Positions 38,694 through 48,547 of a DNA stretch of 50,666 nucleotides are shown here, in pieces. This stretch comes from Akkermansia sp. GTDB taxonomy: Bacteria; Verrucomicrobiota; Verrucomicrobiia; Verrucomicrobiales; Akkermansiaceae. Within the stretch, counting starts at the first letter, position 1, and each line of letters starts with the position of its first letter. The position numbers and the translations under genes were made by a program. The notes beneath the pieces were generated by a model that saw nothing but the letters and a program-made list of their open reading frames with translations, searched no databases and was not told where the DNA came from. Location of the stretch: assembly GCA_017521405.1 (NCBI GenBank), contig JAFXCP010000016.1:1-50666 (forward strand), given 5' to 3'.

Positions 38694-39389
38694 ATGAGAA
38701 CGGATGCCTTATTGAGCCAGTATGGGTATTGCAGCCGCCGGGAGGCCGCCCGGTGGGTTAAATGCGGGCGGGTGCAGTACCGTGGGGAGGTGGTGCACAG
38801 TGTCGGTGCTAAGGTTGAGGCGGAGGAGGTGCTGGTGGATGGGGAACCGGTGCCTTTTGTGCATGGTATTTATGTGGCCCTGAATAAGCCTGTGGGCTAT
38901 ACTTGCAGCCACAAGGAGGAGGGGGAGTTGGTGTACGATTTGCTGCCTGCACAGTGGCTGTGCCGCAATCCGGGGGTGAATACGGTGGGGCGTTTGGATA
39001 AGGAGACGAGTGGTTTGCTTCTTGTGACGGATGATGGGCAATTTGAGCATGCAATGACGAGTCCCCGCCGCCATGTGCCGAAGGTGTATCGTTTTACGAC
39101 TTCTGCACCTATTCCGGAGGCGGCTGTGGCTCAGTTTGCTTCCGGGGAGTTCTTGCTGGAGGGGGAAGTGGTGCCATGCCGCCCGGCGGAGTTGGAGATA
39201 ACGGCTCCTTGTGCGGGGCTCCTCACCCTGCACGAGGGGCGCTACCACCAAGTGCGCCGTATGCTGGCAGCTGTGGGGGCGCCGGTGGTGTCGCTGGAAC
39301 GCATTGCTATTGGCTCCTTGTGCTTGGAGCAGCTGCAGCTGGCTCCCGGTGAATGGGTGGAAATAGACCCCGCTCTCTTTTCCCGGTGA
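38694..39389 (+). CDS. rsuA: 16S rRNA-type pseudouridine synthase, RsuA/RluB family
   Basis: 231 residues. An N-terminal S4 domain (1-60, ALLSQYGYCSRREAARWVKCGRVQ) precedes the synthase domain with the catalytic Asp in NTVGRLDKETSGLLLVTDDGQF near residues 100-120 and YRFTT and GRYHQVRRMLAAVG motifs. Length and composition suit RsuA (16S Psi516) better than the longer RluB/RluF proteins, but substrate choice within the family is inferred. A CACAAT box 11 nt upstream gives a near-leaderless transcript. Its stop overlaps the rluA-type start (TGATG). Confidence 0.86.
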   Translation: MRTDALLSQYGYCSRREAARWVKCGRVQYRGEVVHSVGAKVEAEEVLVDGEPVPFVHGIYVALNKPVGYTCSHKEEGELVYDLLPAQWLCRNPGVNTVGRLDKETSGLLLVTDDGQFEHAMTSPRRHVPKVYRFTTSAPIPEAAVAQFASGEFLLEGEVVPCRPAELEITAPCAGLLTLHEGRYHQVRRMLAAVGAPVVSLERIAIGSLCLEQLQLAPGEWVEIDPALFSR

Positions 39390-40159
39390 TGGATTTTGAT
39401 TTGCCTATAGCTGTGCAGGCGGATTTCCGTGTGCTGTACGAGGATGAGGGGGTGCTGGTGGTGGATAAATCCGCGCCTTTGCTCACGCATCCCACGGGGC
39501 CTAAAAATGAGCCGACTCTTTGGCACGGAATTCGGGAGTTGTTGGCTTACGAGCTGGCTACCGGGGGGCAGGTGTCTCTGATTAACCGTTTGGATAGGGA
39601 AACGAGTGGTATAACGTTGGTTGCCAAGACGGCAGAGGCCGCACGAGAGCTTGGTAAGGCTATGCAAAATCGCTTGTTGCACAAGGAATACTGGGCGATT
39701 GTGCAGGGTGCGCCGCTGTGGGAAACGGCCTGCTGTGCGGAGCCCATTCTGCGTATGGAGGCGGTGGCTCCCACTCGGGTGCATGTGCGGCAGTGTTGCC
39801 ATGCTGCGGGCAAGGCTTGCCACACGGATTTTCGGGTGGAGCAGCGGCTGCCGGGGTGTGCCTTATTGCGCTGCATCCCCCATACCGGGCGCATGCACCA
39901 AATTCGCGTGCATTTGGAATACCTGGGTTTCCCCTTGGTGGGGGATAAAATATACGGCGGGGATGAGGGCTGCTATTTGGCTTTTATGGAGCAGGGGTGG
40001 ACTCCGCAGTTGGAGCGGTGCTTACTGCTGCCTCGCCATGCGCTGCATGCGTGCAGTTTGCGCTTTCCGTGGCATGGGAAGGAAGTGCAGGTAGAATCCC
40101 CCTTGCCGCCGGATATGGCGCTGCTTCTGGCAAGCAGCTCCGCACCAACAGGCAAATAA
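39389..40159 (+). CDS. RluA-family pseudouridine synthase
   Basis: 256 residues, without an S4 domain. The catalytic Asp lies in the RluA signature LINRLDRETSGITLVAKTAEAA. Other motifs are KEYWAIVQG, HTGRMHQIRVHLEYLGFPLVGDKIYG and a C-terminal LPRHALHACSLRFPW. It modifies uridines in 23S rRNA or tRNA; which site cannot be told. Start at 39389 shares one base with the rsuA stop, so translation is probably coupled. Pairing of RsuA- and RluA-type enzymes in one transcript is a notable but not unknown arrangement. Confidence 0.9.
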   Translation: MDFDLPIAVQADFRVLYEDEGVLVVDKSAPLLTHPTGPKNEPTLWHGIRELLAYELATGGQVSLINRLDRETSGITLVAKTAEAARELGKAMQNRLLHKEYWAIVQGAPLWETACCAEPILRMEAVAPTRVHVRQCCHAAGKACHTDFRVEQRLPGCALLRCIPHTGRMHQIRVHLEYLGFPLVGDKIYGGDEGCYLAFMEQGWTPQLERCLLLPRHALHACSLRFPWHGKEVQVESPLPPDMALLLASSSAPTGK

Positions 40160-40293
40160 CCGCGGATATTCCTGCTGCAAGCAGAAAACGCTTTATTCTG
40201 GTGTGCAGTGGGGTGGCTGGTGGTGCCGGCATGTGCAAAAAAAAGCAAATCCCGGTGCCTTGGAGGCACCGGGATAGGGAGGCGGGGAAGGTG

Positions 40294-41967
40294 TTAGCAG
40301 TTGTACATCTTTACATAGTACTCATCTGCCATGCGGTCGGAATCGAATGCGGGGCAGATGTCCTCCAGAGCATTGAATACGAGGTTCATCCATTCGTCCT
40401 TGTTGTCGTAGTAAAGCGGGAGTACTTTGCTTTCCAGCACGTTGAAGAAGTTGTCGCGGTCGGAGCGGTCCCGGGCTTCTGCGGTAAGACCGGGCTTAGC
40501 CTCCGGGATGATGAAGCAGTTGCGACCATCCTGCTCGAATTCGCGCACCCAGCCATCGTTGGTGGAAATGGAGATAGAGCCGTTCATGGTGGCGGACATG
40601 CCGGAGGTGCCGGAGGCTTCTCGGGTTACCACCGGGTTGTTGAGCCACAGGTCGGAGCCATTTTTCAGCAAACGGCTTAGGGCCAGCTCGTAACCCGTCA
40701 GCACTGCACAGCGCGGGTACTTGTCGCTCAGTCGATTCAGCTTGTTAAAGATATCCACTGCCGCAAAATCCGTCGGGTAGGGCTTGCCGGCCCAAATCAT
40801 CTGCACCGGGCGATTTGTGCGCTGGAGCATGCGCTCAAACATGACCGGGTTTTCCGTAATGAGGGCAGGGCGCTTATAAGCTGCAAAACGACGAGCCCAA
40901 ACGATAGTAAGGGTATCTTGGTCGAAGAGGTGGCCGGTTTGCTCACCCACCATGCGGAAGAGTTCTTTTTTGAGGGCTCGCTTGCGGTTGATGAAGGCTT
41001 TTTTATCGCGCATGGCAAAGGCTTCTGCTAATTCCGGGTCCTGCCAGTATTCTCGGTTTTGGGCGTTGGTTACATGGGTAATGGGGCATATATCCGTATA
41101 GCCTTGCCACATTTGGCGGGACACCTCGCCATGCAGGGCGGAAACGCCATTAGCCATATGGGAAAGTCGCAGTGCAGCCAGAGTGTAATTGAAGGTTTGC
41201 TCATTGTGGTCCAGTTTCAGCATGGAGCGCACCTGCTCCAGGCTCAGTCCATCGAAGAAGGAGAAGTTGGACATCAGGTTAATGTCCATCTTTTCGTTGC
41301 CGGCCTCCTCCGGCGTATGGGTGGTGAACACAAAGCGCTTGCGAACGGCCTCCACATCGCCTCCATTGCGTGCCAGCATATGGAATGCTGCACCAATGGC
41401 GTGTGCCTCGTTCATGTGGTAAATTTCCGGCTCCACTCCCAGTTCCTCGAAAAGGCGAGCCCCGCCTTGCCCCAGCACAATGTATTGGGAAATGCGGGTC
41501 ATCGGGTTGGAATCGTACAAGCGCTGGGTAATGGAGCGGGATACGCCATCATTCTCCGGCAAATCCGTACTAAGGAAGAACATGGGCGCTGTGCCGAAAG
41601 TCTCCGGCCGCAGGTAATAAGCCTTCACCCATACGGGAGCATTGCAAATGCGAATGAGGAACTTGATGTTGTGATCCTCCAGGAAACTGTACTCCTTGCG
41701 GCGGTACTGTACTGCCATGGAACCGTCTTCTGCACGAATCTGGTTGTAATATCCATAGGACCAAAGAATGCCTACGCCTACTAAATTCTGGCGCAGTGCC
41801 CCGGCAGAACGCATGTGAGAGCCTGCCAAATATCCAAGACCACCGGAATAAATCTTGAACACATTATCAATGGCGAATTCCATGCAGAAATAGGCCACGG
41901 ATTTGCTGTATTTGTCATCAATATCGTAGGGATGGGCGTATTGGGCAGGAAGGAAGGATTTGCTCAT
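40294..41967 (-). CDS. Short GT35 alpha-glucan phosphorylase-like protein lacking the PLP lysine
   Basis: 557 residues, similar to the short bacterial/archaeal glucan phosphorylases. N-terminal KSVAYFCMEFAIDN and YSGGLGYLAGSHMRSA, central YHMNEAHAIGAAFHML and VFTTHTPEEAGNEKMD, and C-terminal EASGTSGMSATMNGSISIST give the family. In phosphorylases the Lys after GM (GMKxxxNG) holds PLP, whose phosphate drives glycogen phosphorolysis. Here that residue is Ser (codon 40594-40596). The protein may therefore not be a standard phosphorylase; it could act as a glycosyltransferase or binding protein. Start 41967 (MSKSFLPAQ) avoids overlap with the divergent promoter region. Confidence 0.85.
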   Translation of the reverse strand: MSKSFLPAQYAHPYDIDDKYSKSVAYFCMEFAIDNVFKIYSGGLGYLAGSHMRSAGALRQNLVGVGILWSYGYYNQIRAEDGSMAVQYRRKEYSFLEDHNIKFLIRICNAPVWVKAYYLRPETFGTAPMFFLSTDLPENDGVSRSITQRLYDSNPMTRISQYIVLGQGGARLFEELGVEPEIYHMNEAHAIGAAFHMLARNGGDVEAVRKRFVFTTHTPEEAGNEKMDINLMSNFSFFDGLSLEQVRSMLKLDHNEQTFNYTLAALRLSHMANGVSALHGEVSRQMWQGYTDICPITHVTNAQNREYWQDPELAEAFAMRDKKAFINRKRALKKELFRMVGEQTGHLFDQDTLTIVWARRFAAYKRPALITENPVMFERMLQRTNRPVQMIWAGKPYPTDFAAVDIFNKLNRLSDKYPRCAVLTGYELALSRLLKNGSDLWLNNPVVTREASGTSGMSATMNGSISISTNDGWVREFEQDGRNCFIIPEAKPGLTAEARDRSDRDNFFNVLESKVLPLYYDNKDEWMNLVFNALEDICPAFDSDRMADEYYVKMYNC

Positions 41968-42139
41968 ATTATCTATAAAAATGTGGTGGAAAGCGAACGG
42001 CTCCGGCGGGGAAAAAGCCTCGCGGAATACTCTCCCCTTATACACGCAAACAGAAAATTAGAAAAGAAAAAAATTAACATTCTGACACGGAATATCCACT
42101 GGCCATGCTCTCCTGCGCTTCTTCCGGCGGCGCAGGGCG

Positions 42140-42145
42140 TAGAAT
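42140..42145 (+). promoter_or_regulatory. Possible -10 box of the DEAD-box helicase gene
   Basis: TAGAAT ends 11 nt before the ATG at 42157, fitting the spacing seen across the window. No convincing -35. Confidence 0.4.
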
Positions 42146-42156
42146 TTTCTTTACAA

Positions 42157-44070
42157 ATGCAGCCCATTGCGGCATTCTCTGCGCCATCTATGTCCTTCTC
42201 TGAACTTGGAATTTGCCCGGAAATCCTGGAAGCCATCGAGGTGCTTGGCTTTGAAACCCCATCCCCCATACAGGGACGTGCAATTCCTCCGGCCTTGGCG
42301 GGAGCGGATATCCTGGGCCTTTCTCACACTGGCTCGGGAAAGACTTTGGCTTTTTCCATCCCTGCGTTGGAAAGTATAGACCCCTCTGTACATGCGGTGC
42401 AGGTATTATGCTTGGCACCCACTCGCGAGCTGGCCGTGCAGATTTGCCGAGAAGTGGATAAGCTGGCCTTATTCCTTGACGGTGTATCCGCCGCGCCCAT
42501 ATACGGCGGCGCATCCTTTGCACCGCAGCTTGCTGCTCTCCACCGGGGAGTACAATTTGTGGTGGGTACTCCCGGGCGTATTTTTGACCTCATGGAGCAG
42601 GGGGAGCTGAAAACGGACCATATCTCCATGCTTATTCTGGATGAGGCGGATGAAATGCTGGATATGGGCTTCCAAGAGGATATTGAACGCATTGTGGCTT
42701 TTCTGCCGGCGGAGCGCCAAACGCTCCTTTTCTCCGCCACTATGTCCCCTGTGATTCGCGCTTTGGTGGAGAGCCTTGCACACGACCCGCAGGAAATCGC
42801 CATTGAGCGCCCGCAACTCACTGTCCCCACGTGCGAGCAGACTGTGTACGAGGTCGTATTCTCCTCCCGTATTGAAGTGCTGAGCCGTTTGATAGAAATG
42901 GGGCGGATGAAACGCGGCCTCGTCTTTGCAAATACCAAGAGAGTGGTGGATGATATTGTGGATGGCTTGCTGGCCCGCGGGTATTCTGTGGACCGTCTCC
43001 ATGGGGATATGCCCCAAACCCTCCGCGAGCGAGTGATGGACTCCTTCCGCAAAGGAAACCTGAATGTACTGGCCGCCACGGATATTGCAGCCCGGGGATT
43101 GGATATAGACGATGTGGATATGGTAGTCAACTTCGAGCTTCCACGCGAGCCGGAGGATTACGTACACCGCATTGGGCGCACGGCTCGTGCCGGCCGTAAA
43201 GGTCGCGCTGTGTCCTTCATCGGTCGCCGGGATTTCTCCCTCCTCGGGCGCATCGAACGCTTTGTGGGGGTACGCATGCAGCGCGAACGTGTGATGACGG
43301 CGGAGCAGGTGGCGCAGGTACGCCGAGAATCCTTGGTGGACGAGATTTTGGAACGCGCCGCCACGGCGGAAAATATGCCGGAGGAATTGGGCGATATAGA
43401 TTTTCCGCAGGAGCAACTGCTGTCCGCCATGTTCGAGCTGCTTGTAGCACGCACCAGCCGCGAGCTGCAACCCATACCGGAGGACCGCCCCAGCAAATTC
43501 TCCCGCCATGCTGCCGGGGAAGAACCGGCCATAGAAAAAGGCTCCTCGTGGAGCAACTTGCAGGAGAGCGTCACCCTCTTCATGAATGGCGGCAAACTCC
43601 TTGGCCTGCGCCCCAAGGATGTGGCCGGGCTTTTCTACAACGAAGGAGGAGCACCTAAAGGCACCGTGGGGGATATTCGCCTCTTCCTTAAACACACACT
43701 CATCGAAGTATCCCCGGAGGTGGCACCCCAGTTGTTGGAACGCCTCGGCACCTGCCTTATTTGCGGCTACGAAGTCAACGTGCGCGAAGATAAAGGTCGC
43801 CCTGCGGAAAAAGCGTCAGCCCCCCGCGGATTCCGCCCCCGGCGCCCCGGTTTCGATGCGGAGCCGAAAGCCAATTCCCGCCCCCGCGAGGAAAAACGCT
43901 ACTCCTCCCGCAGGTCCGAGCGCGATGACCGCCCGGAGCGAGGCTCGGATGATGCACCATTCAGCCGCCGTGGCAGCAGTTATCGTGGCTCCTCTCGCCG
44001 CGAACGCAGAGAAACCGGCAGCGGCTTCTTTTACGACCGCTTCAGCCGCCGCCCCCGCCGCCGGGATTGA
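42157..44070 (+). CDS. DEAD-box ATP-dependent RNA helicase with DbpA-like domain and RG-rich tail
   Basis: 637 residues (626 if the next ATG, 42190, is used). RecA domains 1 and 2 carry TPSPIQ (Q motif), SHTGSGKT (I), PTRELA (Ia), TPGR (Ib), DEAD (II), SAT (III), VFANTKR (IV), ATDIAARGLDI (V) and HRIGRTARAGRKG (VI). A DbpA/CsdA-type RNA-binding fold follows (LGLRPKDVAGLFYNEGGAPKGTVGDIRLF). The last 80 residues are Arg/Ser/Gly-rich and disordered (RRGSSYRGSSRRERRETGSG). It resembles DeaD/CsdA, which helps ribosome assembly and mRNA decay in the cold. It diverges from the GT35 gene. Confidence 0.93.
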   Translation: MQPIAAFSAPSMSFSELGICPEILEAIEVLGFETPSPIQGRAIPPALAGADILGLSHTGSGKTLAFSIPALESIDPSVHAVQVLCLAPTRELAVQICREVDKLALFLDGVSAAPIYGGASFAPQLAALHRGVQFVVGTPGRIFDLMEQGELKTDHISMLILDEADEMLDMGFQEDIERIVAFLPAERQTLLFSATMSPVIRALVESLAHDPQEIAIERPQLTVPTCEQTVYEVVFSSRIEVLSRLIEMGRMKRGLVFANTKRVVDDIVDGLLARGYSVDRLHGDMPQTLRERVMDSFRKGNLNVLAATDIAARGLDIDDVDMVVNFELPREPEDYVHRIGRTARAGRKGRAVSFIGRRDFSLLGRIERFVGVRMQRERVMTAEQVAQVRRESLVDEILERAATAENMPEELGDIDFPQEQLLSAMFELLVARTSRELQPIPEDRPSKFSRHAAGEEPAIEKGSSWSNLQESVTLFMNGGKLLGLRPKDVAGLFYNEGGAPKGTVGDIRLFLKHTLIEVSPEVAPQLLERLGTCLICGYEVNVREDKGRPAEKASAPRGFRPRRPGFDAEPKANSRPREEKRYSSRRSERDDRPERGSDDAPFSRRGSSYRGSSRRERRETGSGFFYDRFSRRPRRRD

Positions 44071-44112
44071 GCCGTCTGCATGCGTTTTTCGGCAGAGCCG
44101 CGAGGATTAGGA

Positions 44113-44141
44113 TTGACAATCGGTAGGCAGATTGCTATATA
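44113..44141 (+). promoter_or_regulatory. Promoter of nuoA
   Basis: TTGACA (44113-44118), 17-nt spacer, TATATA (44136-44141), 14 nt before the ATG at 44156; leader about 7 nt. Confidence 0.78.
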
Positions 44142-44155
44142 AAGGGCACACCGCT

Positions 44156-44548
44156 ATGCTTCAGGAATACTTTTCAGCTCTCATCCAGTTAGTGGCAGGC
44201 TTTGGCTTTGCCGGGCTCATTATCGTGTTGAGCATTGTTTTTGGTCGCCGTGCCAAGATGCGTTCTGCTATGGATGTGCCGTACGAATGTGGTAACGTGC
44301 CCGAGGGCGAAGGCTCCCCCGCCTTCTTCTCCATTAAATTCTATTTAGTGGCCATCCTCTTCCTTGTATTCGATTTGGAGGTGATTTTCCTGTATCCTTG
44401 GGCTCTTGGATTCCAAGATATTGTGCTGGAGAATGGAGCTGCTTTTGCCTCCATGGCAGTGTTTATCGGCGTGCTGATGGTGGCATACCTGTATGCCGTG
44501 GGTAAGGGTGCCCTCACATGGCACCGCAACCCGGTTCCCCGCCGCTGA
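44156..44548 (+). CDS. nuoA: NADH-quinone oxidoreductase subunit A
   Basis: Small membrane subunit of respiratory complex I near the quinone site. The 130-residue protein has three membrane helices and the family signature MDVPYECGNVPEGEGSPAFFSIKFYLVAILFLVFDLEVIFLYPWA, with Cys and acidic residues of the TM1-TM2 loop intact. Start 44156 (MLQEYFSAL) fits the promoter; an ATG 8 codons upstream lies inside it. No other nuo gene follows: it has its own promoter and terminator and is next to metH, an unusual orphan position. Confidence 0.94.
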   Translation: MLQEYFSALIQLVAGFGFAGLIIVLSIVFGRRAKMRSAMDVPYECGNVPEGEGSPAFFSIKFYLVAILFLVFDLEVIFLYPWALGFQDIVLENGAAFASMAVFIGVLMVAYLYAVGKGALTWHRNPVPRR

Positions 44549-44579
44549 TGCAAGCGCATTCTCTCTGATGGTTTTTTCT

Positions 44580-44613
44580 GCCGCCGGCGGTCGAGATGCC
44601 CTCCGGCGGCTTT
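44580..44613 (+). terminator. Terminator of nuoA
   Basis: GCCGCCGG pairs perfectly with CCGGCGGC (44580-44610) and is followed by TTTCTGT. Confidence 0.72.
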
Positions 44614-44650
44614 CTGTATATCTCCTCCTCTGTAAAATCCTGCTTCTTGT

Positions 44651-47600
44651 ATGAAAACAACTCCCGCCGAACGCCGCCAATACCTCTGCGACTCCCTGCG
44701 CCGGCGCATCCTCATTCTGGATGGTGCCTGCGGTACCATGGTGCAAAAACATCGTCTCCAAGAGCAGGATTACCGGGGAACTCGCTTTCAGGATACTGAG
44801 CGGTACCCCCGCGACCTCAAAAATAACAACGATATCCTCGTACTCTCCCGCCCGGATATCCTGCGTGGTATCCATACTGCTTATGCAGAGGCCGGAGCGG
44901 ATATTCTTACCACCTGTACTTTCTCCGCCACCCCCCTAGGACAGCACGATTTCTTCCACCATGCGGCACCCGGCCCCCACCATCAGGAATATTACGAGGG
45001 GGTGCTGGCAAATGAATCTCTGGTAGCCTTGACTCGCGAGATGAATTTGGCGGCCTGCCGGCTGGCGCGAGAGGCTGCCCATGCCGCGGAGGAAAAGCAA
45101 AATCGTCCTGTCTTGGTGGCCGGCAGCATTGGTCCCATGGCTCTTACAGCCTCCCTCTCCCCGGATGTGGCGGACCCCGGATTCCGGGCCATCAACTTCG
45201 ACCAGCTCCGCCGTGCCTATCGCGGGCAGGTGCAGGCTCTCGTGGAGGGCGGTGTGGATATTCTTCTTTTGGAGACGATTTTTGATACACTCAACGCCAA
45301 GGCCTGCCTATTTGCCATTGATGAACTCCGCGAGGAAGGCGTGGATATGCCTCCTGTCATCATCAGCTTTACCATTACGGATCGTGCCGGGCGTACTCTT
45401 TCCGGGCAGACGGTGGAAGCCTTCTGGAACTCCGTCCGGCATGCCCGGCCGCTGGCCATCGGCATTAACTGCGCTTTGGGGGCAGACTTGATGCTGCCTT
45501 TTGTACGCGAACTTTCCTCCTTGGCAGATTGCGCCATCAGTGTTTACCCCAATGCCGGCTTACCCGATCCGCTTAGCCCGAGCGGCTATGCCCACAGCGC
45601 CGAGCATATGGCCACCATTCTTCGGGAATATGCGGCAGAAGGCCTGCTCAACATCGTGGGGGGCTGCTGCGGTACCACACCGGAGTACATAGCCGCCATT
45701 CGCTCCGCCGTGCAGCAGACCGCCCCTCGCGCTATTCCCAGCCACCGGCCGGATGGCACCATGCGCCTCTCCGGGCTGGAGGCTCTTTCCCACCACCGCT
45801 CCCAAGGAATCCTCTTTATCGGAGAACGCTGCAACGTGGCCGGTTCCCCCAAATTTGCCCGTCTTATCCGCGAATCTAAGTACGAGGAAGCTCTCTCCAT
45901 TGCCCGCCAGCAGGTGGAAAAAGGTGCTAAGGTGCTGGATTTCTGCTTCGACGATGGTATGATTGACGGCCCCGCCGCCATGACTCGCTTTCTCAACCTG
46001 CTTGCCGCAGAACCCGATATCGCCCGAGTCCCCTTCATGATAGATTCCTCCCGTTGGGACATCATCGAGGCCGGACTCCGCTGCCTTCAAGGGAAAGGTA
46101 TCGTGAACTCCATTTCCCTTAAAAACGGGGAAGAGGAATTCTTGCGCCAAGCCACACTCCTGCGCCGCTACGGAGCTGCCGTTGTTGTAATGGGCTTTGA
46201 TGAGCAAGGCCAAGCCTGTGGTCGAGAAGATCGCATTCGCATTGCCCACCGTGCATACGAACTCCTCGTGCATCGCGTGGGCTTCCCGGAGGAAGATATC
46301 ATCTTCGATCCCAACGTTCTGACCGTAGGCACAGGCATTGCAGAGCATGCCAACCACGCGCTGCACTTCTTCCAAGCCGCGGAGGAAATACACCGTGCAC
46401 ACCCCCATTGCCATATCTCCGGCGGAATCTCAAACGTCTCATTCTCCTTCCGGGGTATCAACACCGTGCGGGAGGCTATGCACTCCGCTTTCCTGCACCA
46501 TGCCTCTGCTGCCGGTTTAGACCTTTGCATTGTCAACGCCGCCCTCATGGCGGAGTACGAATCCATCCCTCCCCACCGCCGAAAGCTCGTGGAGGCTGTG
46601 CTGCTGAACAACGCACCGGATGCCACCGAATGCCTCATCTCCTACGCGCAGGAACTTGCCGCTGCCAAGGAGCGGGAAAAAGCCCTTTCCGGCGGGGCTC
46701 CGGCGGCGCACAAAGCTCCCGCTCCGGTCGCCGCAGACTGGCGCAAAGCTGCCGTGCAGGAACGCCTTGCCCATGCTCTTGTGCATGGTGTTACGGATTT
46801 TATTGAGCAGGATACACACGAAGCACTGAAAGTGTGTGGCACCCCCTTGGCGGTGATAGAGGGACCACTGATGGATGGTATGAAACAAGTGGGCGAACTC
46901 TTTGGCTCCGGCCGTATGTTCCTGCCGCAAGTCGTCAAAAGCGCACGCGTGATGAAGCAGAGTGTGGCCATCCTTACCCCCCTGCTGGAAAACGCACCGG
47001 GGCAGCAGCCCTCCTCCGGCACCGTCATCCTCGCCACGGTGAAAGGAGATGTTCACGATATCGGCAAAAACATCGTCAGCATCGTCCTTACATGCAACGG
47101 CTACCGGGTAGTGGATTTGGGTGTCATGGTACCCTGTGAGAACATCATCGCCGCAGCCCTCCGGGAAAAAGCGGATGTCATCGCCCTCTCCGGGCTCATC
47201 ACCCCTTCCTTGGAAGAAATGGCCACCGTGGCTACCGCCATGGAGAAAGCCGGATTGAGCATACCTCTCTTCGTGGGTGGTGCCACCACCGGCCCCCTGC
47301 ACACAGCTCTCAAACTGGCACCGCTTTATCCTTCCGGCGTCGTAGTGCAAACTGCCGATGCCTCCACCGTAGTTCCGGCACTGGCTTCCTTTATGGGAGC
47401 CGAACGAGAGAAAAACATGGCTGCACACCGCGCAGAACAAGAGAAAGTCCGCCTCCGCCATGCGGAAGCGCACACGCCGCTCCTCCCCTTGGAAGAGGCA
47501 CGCCGCCGTGCCCCTCAACTCGCCGGCTCACCGCAGCCGGTCCCCCGGCGCATGGGCCGTTTCACCGTGGGCGTCCCCTGCGGCTGTGCTTGCCACCACC

Positions 47601-48397
47601 CGCAGCCGGATTTCCCCCTCTCCTGGCAGAAGCTGGAAGAGTGTGCCGATTGGAGCATCCTCCTCCATTATTTCGGCCTGCGCGGCATTTGGAACCCGAA
47701 GCGTGCCTCCTTTAACCCCGGTGTTGAGCAGGAAGCCCTCCGCCAGGCCGAAGAACTCATGCACGATGCCCGCGCACTCCTCCGAATCGCGGCAGAGCAG
47801 AACCGCCTCCAAGCTCGCGCCGTCTTTGGCCTTTGGCAGGCTCACCGCACCCCGGTGGATGACCTCGTGATTGAGGACGGAACCGTACTTCACACTCTTC
47901 GCCAGCAAAAAGAAAGCCATAGCCCATGCTTGGCATTGGCCGATTTTGTGGCAGAAGGAGAGCAGGGGGGCTTCGTGGGCGCCTTGCAAGCCTCCGTCAC
48001 CGGGGCCGAGGCATGGAGCGCCGAATATGAGAACGCAAACGACCCCTACCGAGCCTTGCTTTGCTCCGCCCTGAGCAGCATGCTTGCCGAAGCCCTGACG
48101 GAACAAACGCACCACATCATCAGCACCCTTTGGCCGGAGGAAAATAGCCGGAGCATCCGCCCTGCTTGCGGGTACCCCAGCCAGCCGGACCATTCCGAAA
48201 AGAAAATCGTGTTCTCCCTGCTCAACGCCACGGAATACACCGGCGCCACCCTCACGGAAACCTGCATGATGCAGCCGGCAGCATCCGTTTGTGCCCTTGT
48301 CCTGAACCACCCCGCCGCCGCCTACTTTGCCGTGGGCCCCATTGGTGAGGACCAGCGCGATGAATACGAAAAACGCAGCGGCATCCGTTTGGAGTAA
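44651..48397 (+). CDS. metH: Cobalamin-dependent methionine synthase
   Basis: Transfers methyl from 5-methyl-THF to homocysteine through methylcobalamin. All four modules are present in 1248 residues. Homocysteine domain: zinc Cys274 in GINCALGA and Cys339-Cys340 in GGCCGTTP. Pterin domain: [18 protein letters not shown] and [12 protein letters not shown]12 domain: [19 protein letters not shown] with axial His802. C-terminal SAM-dependent reactivation domain: [15 protein letters not shown] and [15 protein letters not shown]. The length matches E. coli MetH. Only 102 nt separate it from nuoA, too little for a cobalamin riboswitch. Implies a need for B12 from synthesis or the environment. Confidence 0.97.
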   Translation: MKTTPAERRQYLCDSLRRRILILDGACGTMVQKHRLQEQDYRGTRFQDTERYPRDLKNNNDILVLSRPDILRGIHTAYAEAGADILTTCTFSATPLGQHDFFHHAAPGPHHQEYYEGVLANESLVALTREMNLAACRLAREAAHAAEEKQNRPVLVAGSIGPMALTASLSPDVADPGFRAINFDQLRRAYRGQVQALVEGGVDILLLETIFDTLNAKACLFAIDELREEGVDMPPVIISFTITDRAGRTLSGQTVEAFWNSVRHARPLAIGINCALGADLMLPFVRELSSLADCAISVYPNAGLPDPLSPSGYAHSAEHMATILREYAAEGLLNIVGGCCGTTPEYIAAIRSAVQQTAPRAIPSHRPDGTMRLSGLEALSHHRSQGILFIGERCNVAGSPKFARLIRESKYEEALSIARQQVEKGAKVLDFCFDDGMIDGPAAMTRFLNLLAAEPDIARVPFMIDSSRWDIIEAGLRCLQGKGIVNSISLKNGEEEFLRQATLLRRYGAAVVVMGFDEQGQACGREDRIRIAHRAYELLVHRVGFPEEDIIFDPNVLTVGTGIAEHANHALHFFQAAEEIHRAHPHCHISGGISNVSFSFRGINTVREAMHSAFLHHASAAGLDLCIVNAALMAEYESIPPHRRKLVEAVLLNNAPDATECLISYAQELAAAKEREKALSGGAPAAHKAPAPVAADWRKAAVQERLAHALVHGVTDFIEQDTHEALKVCGTPLAVIEGPLMDGMKQVGELFGSGRMFLPQVVKSARVMKQSVAILTPLLENAPGQQPSSGTVILATVKGDVHDIGKNIVSIVLTCNGYRVVDLGVMVPCENIIAAALREKADVIALSGLITPSLEEMATVATAMEKAGLSIPLFVGGATTGPLHTALKLAPLYPSGVVVQTADASTVVPALASFMGAEREKNMAAHRAEQEKVRLRHAEAHTPLLPLEEARRRAPQLAGSPQPVPRRMGRFTVGVPCGCACHHPQPDFPLSWQKLEECADWSILLHYFGLRGIWNPKRASFNPGVEQEALRQAEELMHDARALLRIAAEQNRLQARAVFGLWQAHRTPVDDLVIEDGTVLHTLRQQKESHSPCLALADFVAEGEQGGFVGALQASVTGAEAWSAEYENANDPYRALLCSALSSMLAEALTEQTHHIISTLWPEENSRSIRPACGYPSQPDHSEKKIVFSLLNATEYTGATLTETCMMQPAASVCALVLNHPAAAYFAVGPIGEDQRDEYEKRSGIRLE

Positions 48398-48509
48398 CGC
48401 AGCACGAACCTTCTCCCCCCCCAAAAAAATACACTTCGAAAAATTCGTAATTCTGCATTGCAATTGATTTGCCAACTCGCTTATGCCCCCGAGGCGATGA
48501 AGAAAGAGA

Positions 48510-48538
48510 TTGCTTTCTGCCGCCCATAGGAGTAAAAT
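48510..48538 (+). promoter_or_regulatory. Promoter of pyrE, near-leaderless
   Basis: TTGCTT (48510-48515), 17-nt spacer, TAAAAT (48533-48538), 9 nt before the pyrE ATG at 48548. Confidence 0.72.
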
Positions 48539-48547
48539 GCCCCCGTT

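Noticed and set aside
44549-44650. Cobalamin riboswitch in front of B12-dependent metH
   Set aside because: Only 102 nt lie between nuoA and metH and part of that is the nuoA terminator; none of the conserved B12-box sequence is present.
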